From: a bacterium
GTDB lineage: Bacteria; UBA9089; UBA9088
NCBI GenBank assembly: GCA_003498085.1
Contig: DNCM01000076.1
Span: 1-11,376, forward strand
Reading direction: 5' to 3'
Length of the DNA stretch: 11,376 nt
The notes under the pieces are model-generated. The model made no database searches. It was not told the DNA's origin and saw only the letters and a list, made by a program, of their open reading frames with translations. Shown here one piece after another: positions 6,775-11,376 of this stretch. The first letter of the stretch is position 1; each line of letters opens with the position of its first letter. The translations under genes and the position numbers were made by a program.

Positions 6775-7570
6775 CAAAATATCTATTGAATATAGAAAGG
6801 AGATTTTAAATATTATAAACTATAGCCGTAGGGGTCACATTCCTCCGAGTTTGTCTATAGTAGAGATTATTCGGGTTCTCTATGAGGATATCTTAAATAT
6901 TTCTTCAAAAAATCCTTTTTGGGAAGATAGGGATAGATTTATTTTAAGCAAAGGACATGGTTGTTTAACACTGTATGTGGCTCTGGCTAAAAAAGGTTTT
7001 TTCCCAAAAGAAGAACTATATCGTTTTTGTAAATCTGATACTATTCTTGGAGGACACCCAGAATATATTAAAATTCCTGGTGTTGAGGCATCAACAGGTT
7101 CGTTGGGACATGGACTTTCTATTGGTATTGGTTTTGCCTTAAATGCAAGACTTGAGAAAAAAAACTACAGAACATTTGTTTTGCTTGGTGATGGAGAATG
7201 CCAAGAGGGTTCCGTTTGGGAAGCGGCTTTATGTGCAAGTAAGCATAAACTTAATAGACTTATAGCCATTATTGACTATAACAAAATGCAGTGTTATGGA
7301 AAAATATCCGAGGTTTTGGAACTTGAGCCTTTTTCTGAAAAATGGAGAGACTTTGGTTTTGTTGTAAAGGAAGTTGATGGTCATGATATAAAGGCACTTA
7401 GAAAAGTATTTCAAAATGTACCATTTGACGATAAAAAGCCAAGTGTAATTATCTGTCATACAGTCAAAGGTAAAGGAATTCCATTTCTTGAAAATAACGC
7501 TTCTTGGCACCATAAGAGTGGCATTTCCGATGAGGAAATGAAGAAAATGTTTGAAGGGTTGGAAAAGTGA
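6764..7570 (+). CDS. Transketolase, N-terminal (TPP pyrophosphate-binding) subunit
   Basis: This 268-residue protein is the first half of a split transketolase, a size usual for the two-gene form. G-H at 24-25 with the following P-P-S-L-S resembles the G-H-x-x-x-S-L-S start of the family. S-K-G-H (62-65) and T-G-S-L-G-H-G (111-117) are substrate/TPP-loop motifs. G-D143-G-E plus N173 (D-Y-N) is the Mg/diphosphate motif, and A-S-W-H-H-K near the C-terminus is also typical. With its partner it would transfer a two-carbon ketol unit between sugar phosphates. A longer reading from ATG 6713 is open, but it would overlap the kinase gene by 62 bp and add residues unlike any transketolase start. ATG 6764 leaves an 11-bp overlap and the expected length. 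Finding it inside a sugar-nucleotide operon and not with pentose-phosphate genes points to a dedicated biosynthetic role. Confidence 0.9.
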   Translation: MKLDKISIEYRKEILNIINYSRRGHIPPSLSIVEIIRVLYEDILNISSKNPFWEDRDRFILSKGHGCLTLYVALAKKGFFPKEELYRFCKSDTILGGHPEYIKIPGVEASTGSLGHGLSIGIGFALNARLEKKNYRTFVLLGDGECQEGSVWEAALCASKHKLNRLIAIIDYNKMQCYGKISEVLELEPFSEKWRDFGFVVKEVDGHDIKALRKVFQNVPFDDKKPSVIICHTVKGKGIPFLENNASWHHKSGISDEEMKKMFEGLEK

Positions 7571-8493
7571 GGAAGACTTGTTTAGAGGAAATTTATAAAT
7601 TGGCAAAAAAAGATAAAAGAGTCCTTTTTTTTGGCTCAGATCTTGGCGCAGGTACTCTTGAGCAGTTTAAAAAAGAAATGCCAGATAGATATTTTATGGA
7701 AGGAATTTCTGAAGCTAATATTATCGGAATGATATCAGGGCTTGCTATGAATGGAAAGATTCCTTATCTAAACGGTATCGCTGTTTTTCTGACTCGTAGA
7801 TGTCACGAACAAGTTCTTCTTGATGCAGCTATGAATAATCTCAAAATAAGACTCATTGGAAATGGCGGAGGTTTTGTTTATGCTCCACTTGGTTCAACGC
7901 ATATTGCTTTTGAGGATATTGCCATTATGAGGGCAATTCCAAACATGACAATTATTGCACCATGCGATGCTGATGAGATGAGACGACTTATCCCTCAAAC
8001 ATTAGAATATAATGGGCCGATCTATATCCGCCTTGCAAAAGGAGGGGATCCTATCGTTAGTTCACCAGAAAATCCATTTGAGATAGGTAAGGCTATCAAG
8101 ATGAAAGAAGGAAAAGATATTCTTATTATCACAACAGGTATCACATTAAAGTTGGCTTTAGATGCTTCAAATATCTTAAAAGATAATGGTATTGATAGTG
8201 GAGTTTTACACATTCATACTGTAAAACCTATCGACAAAGAGGCAATTATAGAAGAAGCAAACAAGGTAAAGGTTATCGTAACGGTCGAAGAGCATACGAT
8301 CACAGGAGGATTGGGTAGTGCTGTAGCAGAGGTTATATCTTGTGCTAATTTTTCAGAATCAAAAAGATTTTCAATGATTGGTTTACCAGATATTTTTCCA
8401 GAAAAATATGGCTCTCAAAATAGTTTAATGGAATTCTATGGAATAACGACAGATAACATTGTTTCTAAGGCAATTTCACTATTTAAGTCTTAA
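7567..8493 (+). CDS. Transketolase, C-terminal (pyrimidine-binding) subunit
   Basis: A 308-residue partner of the preceding subunit, carrying the pyrimidine-binding and C-terminal transketolase domains. The catalytic glutamate that activates the thiazolium is expected at E49 in E-G-I-S-E-A-N-I-I-G-M. S-T-H-I-A-F-E-D-I-A-I-M-R (110-122) matches the conserved T-H...E-D region, and R-L-A-K-G follows. V-E-E-H-T-I-T-G-G-L-G-S near residues 241-252 marks the C-terminal domain. It begins with GTG at 7567, overlapping the previous stop by 4 bp (GTGA). AAGGG at 7554-7558, 8 nt upstream, supports that start. The two subunits together should form an active-site-sharing heterotetramer, as in other split transketolases. 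The donor and acceptor sugars are unknown. Candidates are making sedoheptulose-7-phosphate for the GmhA-like isomerase, or extending a tailored sugar. Confidence 0.9.
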   Translation: MRKTCLEEIYKLAKKDKRVLFFGSDLGAGTLEQFKKEMPDRYFMEGISEANIIGMISGLAMNGKIPYLNGIAVFLTRRCHEQVLLDAAMNNLKIRLIGNGGGFVYAPLGSTHIAFEDIAIMRAIPNMTIIAPCDADEMRRLIPQTLEYNGPIYIRLAKGGDPIVSSPENPFEIGKAIKMKEGKDILIITTGITLKLALDASNILKDNGIDSGVLHIHTVKPIDKEAIIEEANKVKVIVTVEEHTITGGLGSAVAEVISCANFSESKRFSMIGLPDIFPEKYGSQNSLMEFYGITTDNIVSKAISLFKS

Positions 8494-8494
8494 A

Positions 8495-9160
8495 ATGGGA
8501 AAATATATTGATTTTTTGAGCGTTATTCATAAAGCAACAAAAAGGGATTATTTAGCAAGAGTCAATGAATATCCTAAGGCAGAGGCAATTAAGATAGCGA
8601 AGCAATATGGATATGATTACTGGGATGGGGATAGAAAACTTGGATATGGTGGTTATAGGTATGATGGTAGATGGCAAAAAGTAGCCAAAGCTATAGCAGA
8701 GTATTATAATATCAAGCCCGGAGATGAAATCCTTGATATTGGCTGTGGAAAGGGATTTTTGCTTTACGACTTTACACAAGTTGTTCCAGGTGTTATTGTT
8801 CGGGGTATTGATATATCTGAATATGCTATTCGAAATGCTAAAGAAGAAATTAAATCTTTTTTACAAGTTGGTGATGCTAAGTCTTTACCTTATAAAGATA
8901 AAAGTTTTGATCTTGTTGTCTCTGTTAATACTTTACACAATCTTTATTGTTATGATATGGTTTCTGCTCTAAAAGAGATGGAGCGTGTGGGCAGAAAACA
9001 TAAATATCTTGTTGTTGAGTCATACAGAACAGAAGAAGAGAAGGTAAATATGATGTATTGGGTTCTTACTGGTGAATGCTTTTTTGCACCTAAAGAGTGG
9101 GGATGGTTCTTTGAATTGGCAGGATATACAGGAGACTATTCCTTCATTTATTTTGAATAA
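8495..9160 (+). CDS. Class I SAM-dependent methyltransferase
   Basis: A 221-residue methyltransferase of the Methyltransf_11 type. Motif I is D81-I-G-C-G-K-G, the acidic end of strand 2 is D106 in G-I-D-I-S, and G-D-A-K-S-L-P (126-132) with F-D-L-V-V-S follows as in this family. Before the Rossmann core lies an unusual tyrosine- and glycine-rich stretch (D-Y-W-D-G-D-R...Y-G-G-Y-R-Y-D-G-R-W, about 41-60) that may form a substrate lid. An open frame extends back to TTG 8459, inside the transketolase gene, but ATG 8495, two bases after that gene's stop, is the natural start. No good ribosome binding site is visible, so coupling is likely. The probable role is O-, N- or C-methylation of the operon's sugar; the position cannot be deduced. 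Confidence 0.85.
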   Translation: MGKYIDFLSVIHKATKRDYLARVNEYPKAEAIKIAKQYGYDYWDGDRKLGYGGYRYDGRWQKVAKAIAEYYNIKPGDEILDIGCGKGFLLYDFTQVVPGVIVRGIDISEYAIRNAKEEIKSFLQVGDAKSLPYKDKSFDLVVSVNTLHNLYCYDMVSALKEMERVGRKHKYLVVESYRTEEEKVNMMYWVLTGECFFAPKEWGWFFELAGYTGDYSFIYFE

Positions 9161-9161
9161 A

Positions 9162-10196
9162 ATGAAAGCAGCAATATTGTCAGAGTTGAAAAGACCATTG
9201 GTCGTAGTGGATATTGAGCTACCTGAGGAGCTTAAGTATGGGCAAGTTTTGGTTAAAGTTATTTGTAGTGGAATCTGTGGTTCACAAATTGGGGAGATTG
9301 ATGGAGTTAAAGGACCTGATAAATTCCTGCCTCATCTCCTTGGACACGAGGGGGTAGGGATTGTTGAAGAAATAGGCCAAGGCGTAACCAAGGTAAAGAA
9401 AGGGGATTATGCTGTAATGCATTGGCGAAAAGGCTTTGGAATTGAGTCACCAACACCAAAATATAAATGGGGTGATAAAATTGTTAATGCAGGTTGGGTA
9501 ACAACATTCAATGAATATGCAGTTGTCTCTGAAAATCGCTTAACTCCTGTTCCGAAAGATGTTAACTTAGATATTGCAGCCTTGATGGGATGCGCAATAA
9601 CAACAGGATTTGGGGTAATCAATAACAATGCAAAATTAAAGATTGGCGAATCGATTGCTGTTTTTGGGGTAGGTAGTGCTGGCCTATGCATAGTTCAAGG
9701 TGCAGCATTGGTATCAGCAAATCCTATTATTGCCATAGACATTTATGATCATAAGCTTAAATTGGCAGAGAAATTTGGCGCTACCCATACTATTAACCCC
9801 TTGAAAACAGATGTAAAAGAAGAAATAGAAAAGGTCGTTGGAAAAGATGGGGTAGACGTTGCTATTGACAGTACAGGTATTGTTAAGGTAATTGAAACTG
9901 CATATTGCGTAACATCGGCAACTGGAAGGACCATTTTAGTTGGTGTTCCCCCGATAAATGAAAAGGTTAGTATTTATACATTACCATTGCATTTTGATAA
10001 AATAATTACTGGTTCTTATGGTGGTGAAACAAATCCTTCTGTGGATATACCGAAATACATTGCTCTATACCAAAAAGGTAAATTTGATTTAAAGGATATG
10101 ATAACTCATTATTTCTATTTAGATGATATAAATGAAGCTATTGTTGCAATCCGCAGTGGTGAGACTGTAAAGTGTATAGTTAAAATGGAGGGATAG
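9162..10196 (+). CDS. Zinc-type medium-chain alcohol/sugar dehydrogenase
   Basis: A 344-residue medium-chain dehydrogenase (GroES-like domain plus Rossmann domain). The catalytic zinc ligands are expected at C39 (G-I-C-G-S), H62-E63 (G-H-E-G-V-G) and C144 (M-G-C-A-I-T-T-G-F-G). The nucleotide motif is G169-V-G-S-A-G174, with D193 at the end of the following strand favouring NAD. The usual four-cysteine structural zinc loop is absent; that region reads H-W-R-K-G-F-G-I-E-S-P-T-P-K. It would oxidise an alcohol or reduce a keto group on a sugar or polyol. ATG 9162 starts one base after the methyltransferase stop; an upstream open frame to 9072 runs within the methyltransferase and is discounted. 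The last roughly 27 codons recur as a degraded copy at 10967-11050, beyond the MNT/HEPN genes. Polyol or sugar-phosphate dehydrogenase is possible; exact substrate unknown. Confidence 0.88.
   Translation: MKAAILSELKRPLVVVDIELPEELKYGQVLVKVICSGICGSQIGEIDGVKGPDKFLPHLLGHEGVGIVEEIGQGVTKVKKGDYAVMHWRKGFGIESPTPKYKWGDKIVNAGWVTTFNEYAVVSENRLTPVPKDVNLDIAALMGCAITTGFGVINNNAKLKIGESIAVFGVGSAGLCIVQGAALVSANPIIAIDIYDHKLKLAEKFGATHTINPLKTDVKEEIEKVVGKDGVDVAIDSTGIVKVIETAYCVTSATGRTILVGVPPINEKVSIYTLPLHFDKIITGSYGGETNPSVDIPKYIALYQKGKFDLKDMITHYFYLDDINEAIVAIRSGETVKCIVKMEG
10111..10196 (+). repeat. Upstream copy of imperfect direct repeat (3' end of the dehydrogenase gene)
   Basis: The end of the intact dehydrogenase gene matches the degraded segment at 10967-11050. 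From the GAT at 10122 to the GAG at 10188-10190, 57 of 69 bases are identical to 10979-11047 in an ungapped alignment made by hand. A further 9 of 11 match just before, once a single extra A in the downstream copy is allowed for. The two copies bracket the MNT and HEPN genes exactly. Confidence 0.85.
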
Positions 10197-10210
10197 TCAT
10201 TTAAGTTAGA

Positions 10211-10573
10211 ATGGCAGGGGAATTGAAAACGAGTAAAATAAAGATGGGTTCTATGGGAGAAGTAATTGATCAGATTGTCAGTCATATAAAGGATTTGATA
10301 GCCCCTCAAAAGGTGATATTGTTTGGTTCTTACGGCTATGGCAGGCCAGATGAAGATAGTGATATAGATTTGCTCATCGTTTTTGATGTAGAAAGTCAGA
10401 GTCAAAGAAGGCAATTACAGAAAATTTTGCGTAAAAACATACCTCCTTTAGGCATTGGCAAAGATTTTATTATCGTAACCCCAAAGGAATTAGAGAGCTA
10501 TAAAGATATTATAGGCAGTGTAATATATCCTGCTATACATTATGGAAGGGTGATCTATGAAAGAAGAGATTAA
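10211..10573 (+). CDS. MNT-type minimal nucleotidyltransferase (putative antitoxin of HEPN/MNT pair)
   Basis: A 120-residue nucleotidyltransferase of the minimal polymerase-beta-like family. The signature F-G-S-Y-G-Y-G-R...S-D-I-D is present: G39-S40 bind the triphosphate, D51 and D53 are the metal-binding pair, and D85 in G-K-D-F-I-I-V is the likely third acidic residue, so an active enzyme is expected. In characterised HEPN/MNT modules the MNT protein neutralises the HEPN protein, in some cases by adding AMP residues to it. The following gene is a HEPN protein overlapping by 17 bp, as in such modules. The start is uncertain: ATG 10211 lacks a good ribosome binding site, and ATGs at 10244 and 10253 would still leave the domain intact. 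It has no evident link to sugar synthesis and probably travels with its partner as a separate module. Confidence 0.87.
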   Translation: MAGELKTSKIKMGSMGEVIDQIVSHIKDLIAPQKVILFGSYGYGRPDEDSDIDLLIVFDVESQSQRRQLQKILRKNIPPLGIGKDFIIVTPKELESYKDIIGSVIYPAIHYGRVIYERRD

Positions 10574-10964
10574 GCATTTGGTGAAAGAATGGCTAAGAAA
10601 GGCAGATAGAAATCTGATAGCTGCAAGGCATGAGCTGATGCAAAATGAACCAATAACCGAGGGTATTTGTTTCAATTGTCAACAGGCAACAGAGAAATAC
10701 CTTAAGGCATTTTTGGTAGCAAGGCAGGTCCATTTTAACAAAATTCATGATATAAATGAACTTTTGGCTCTCTGTGCCAAAGAGGATGGTAGGTTTAAAG
10801 CCCTCTCTGATGAAGATATAGAAGAGTTGACAGATTATGCTGTAGATATAAGATATCCTGGATTTGTTTTAGAACCAACCAAAGAAGAGGCAGAGAAAGC
10901 AGTAAGGAGCACTGAAGCCACAAAAGAATTTGTGTATAAGGTATTAAAGGAGATAATGGAATGA
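10557..10964 (+). CDS. HEPN-domain protein (putative toxin partner of MNT)
   Basis: A 135-residue, mostly helical HEPN protein. The first helix (W-L-R-K-A-D-R-N-L-I-A-A-R) is followed by the family core C-F-N-C-Q-Q-A-T-E-K-Y-L-K-A-F-L at about 38-53, K-I-H-D-I-N-E-L-L at 62-70, and a late D-I-R-Y-P segment (97-101). Such proteins pair with MNT nucleotidyltransferases, and many are RNases with an R-x(4-6)-H active site. Here the best candidate is R56...H64, with seven residues between, so the canonical motif is not met. Either catalysis is degenerate or this is a non-ribonuclease HEPN subfamily. The start is well supported: GGAAGGG at 10544-10550 lies 6 nt before the ATG, which is inside the MNT gene, giving a 17-bp overlap and probable coupled expression. 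The degraded dehydrogenase copy begins within three bases of its stop codon. Confidence 0.85.
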   Translation: MKEEIKHLVKEWLRKADRNLIAARHELMQNEPITEGICFNCQQATEKYLKAFLVARQVHFNKIHDINELLALCAKEDGRFKALSDEDIEELTDYAVDIRYPGFVLEPTKEEAEKAVRSTEATKEFVYKVLKEIME

Positions 10965-10966
10965 CT

Positions 10967-11050
10967 CTTTTTATTTAAGATGATATAAATGAGGCAATTA
11001 TTGCAATCCGTGGTGGTGAAATTGTAAAATTTATGGTTAAGATGGAATGA
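10967..11050 (+). pseudogene. Degraded remnant of a dehydrogenase gene 3' end
   Basis: This segment repeats the end of the medium-chain dehydrogenase gene ending at 10196. Read with one extra A (10978) removed, it encodes F-Y-L followed by DDINEAIIAIRGGEIVKFMV and K-M-E before TGA at 11048-11050; the intact copy reads FYLDDINEAIVAIRSGETVK, then C-I-V-K-M-E-G. There is no upstream coding sequence, and without the correction an in-frame TAA at 10976-10978 interrupts it, so it is not a gene. In the 23-codon ungapped part there are 12 base differences, 7 synonymous and 5 replacing. That excess of silent changes suggests the remnant comes from a homologous copy that diverged while still functional, not from a recent tandem duplication. 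It fills most of the 108-bp gap between the HEPN gene and the cytidylyltransferase gene. Confidence 0.83.
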
Positions 11051-11072
11051 TAAACAATTTGGATAATCTAAG

Positions 11073-11376
11073 ATGATGGAGAAGAACAATCTAAAAGTAG
11101 TAATTTTTTGTGGCGGGATTGGGATGAGACTAAAAGAAGAAACTGAGCATTTGCCAAAACCAATGATAAAAATTGGAAATAAGCCTATTTTATGGCATAT
11201 AATGAAGATTTATGCCCACTATGGTTTTAAAGATTTTATTTTGTGTTTAGGGTATAAAGGACATGTGATTAAAGAGTATTTTTATAATTATGAAATTCTA
11301 AATAACGATTTTACTATAGAATTAGGGAGTAATAGGTCTTTAGAAATTTATAATAAACATAATGAAAGAGGGTGGC
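11073..11376 (+). CDS. rfbF: Glucose-1-phosphate cytidylyltransferase, N-terminal part (3' end outside window)
   Basis: The first 101 codons of a sugar-1-phosphate nucleotidyltransferase. V-I-F-C-G-G-I-G-M-R-L is the nucleotide-binding loop, with Met where Thr is more common. The L-P-K-P-M-I-K-I-G-N-K-P-I-L-W-H-I-M-K stretch with Y-A-H-Y-G-F-K-D-F-I and L-G-Y-K-G-H-V-I-K-E-Y-F is characteristic of RfbF (CTP:glucose-1-phosphate cytidylyltransferase) and distinguishes it from RmlA or GalU. RfbF makes CDP-glucose, which a CDP-glucose 4,6-dehydratase, normally the next gene, commits to 3,6-dideoxyhexoses or related branched sugars. Two ATGs in tandem (11073 and 11076) are possible starts, with an in-frame stop at 11064-11066 just upstream. 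The ribosome binding site is poor (GGA at 11061-11063). It probably opens the next sugar module of the locus. The frame is still open at the window edge. Confidence 0.82.
   Translation, partial: MMEKNNLKVVIFCGGIGMRLKEETEHLPKPMIKIGNKPILWHIMKIYAHYGFKDFILCLGYKGHVIKEYFYNYEILNNDFTIELGSNRSLEIYNKHNERGW

Noticed and set aside
7229..7606. A 125-codon open frame on the minus strand
   Set aside because: It is antisense to the transketolase N-terminal subunit gene and the start of the C-terminal one, with no recognisable domain.
8724..8972. An 82-codon plus-strand frame rich in Leu and Ile
   Set aside because: It overlaps the core of the methyltransferase gene in another frame. Its hydrophobicity comes from the AT-rich codons read out of phase, not from a real membrane protein.
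9072..9161. N-terminal extension of the dehydrogenase into the methyltransferase gene
   Set aside because: The medium-chain dehydrogenase fold starts naturally at M-K-A-A-I from ATG 9162. The extra 30 residues are out-of-frame methyltransferase sequence.
10747..10760. 14-bp match between the HEPN gene (ATGATATAAATGAA) and the dehydrogenase tail at 10123-10136
   Set aside because: It arises from similar codons for D-I-N-E in both proteins. One short AT-rich match is not enough to propose a recombination site.
1..11376. tRNA, rRNA, CRISPR array, insertion sequence, riboswitch or strong terminator
   Set aside because: None was seen on reading: there is no regularly spaced repeat, transposase or terminal inverted repeat, and non-coding gaps are all about 110 bp or less.

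Overview
The window is an AT-rich (about one third G+C by eye) bacterial surface-polysaccharide or LPS-type sugar biosynthesis locus. Every supported gene is on the + strand, and most junctions are 4-bp (ATGA/GTGA) or 1-bp (TAATG) overlaps, so this looks like one long translationally coupled operon. Frequent AGA/AGG and ATA codons, Lys/Glu-rich proteins and a small MNT/HEPN gene pair would fit an anaerobic or thermophilic Gram-negative-like lineage. The sequence does not let me name a taxon.

Region 1 (1-2872) holds the 3' end of a PfkB-family sugar kinase, a GmhA-like SIS-domain phosphosugar isomerase, and two different extended-SDR enzymes (an epimerase/reductase type and a 4,6-dehydratase-like type). 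Region 2 (2873-2938) is a 66-bp break that carries a 17-codon mini-ORF and a weak promoter candidate. Region 3 (2939-5166) is a tandem pair of divergent DegT/DnrJ/EryC1/StrS PLP enzymes. Region 4 (5163-8493) holds a HAD-type phosphatase, an APH-fold kinase with an altered catalytic motif, and a transketolase split into N- and C-terminal subunits. Region 5 (8495-10196) holds a SAM methyltransferase and a zinc-type medium-chain dehydrogenase. Region 6 (10197-11072) holds an MNT/HEPN pair (toxin-antitoxin-like), followed by a degraded copy of the 3' end of the dehydrogenase gene. Region 7 (11073-11376) is the 5' part of an RfbF-type glucose-1-phosphate cytidylyltransferase, the usual first gene of a CDP-dideoxyhexose module.

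Working hypothesis: isomerase (GmhA-like), kinase (HldE-kinase-like) and HAD phosphatase together match the three chemical steps of nucleotide-activated heptose synthesis. The split transketolase could supply the sedoheptulose-7-phosphate (or a longer ketose phosphate) that such an isomerase uses. The SDRs, two PLP enzymes, methyltransferase and dehydrogenase would then tailor the activated sugar into a deoxy-, amino- and/or methyl-higher-carbon sugar. This is inferred from family membership and gene order; no substrate can be read from the sequence.

The most distinctive structural observation is that the MNT/HEPN pair sits between an intact dehydrogenase gene and a diverged, frameshifted remnant of that gene's last roughly 27 codons. 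This looks like the scar of an insertion or allelic replacement.
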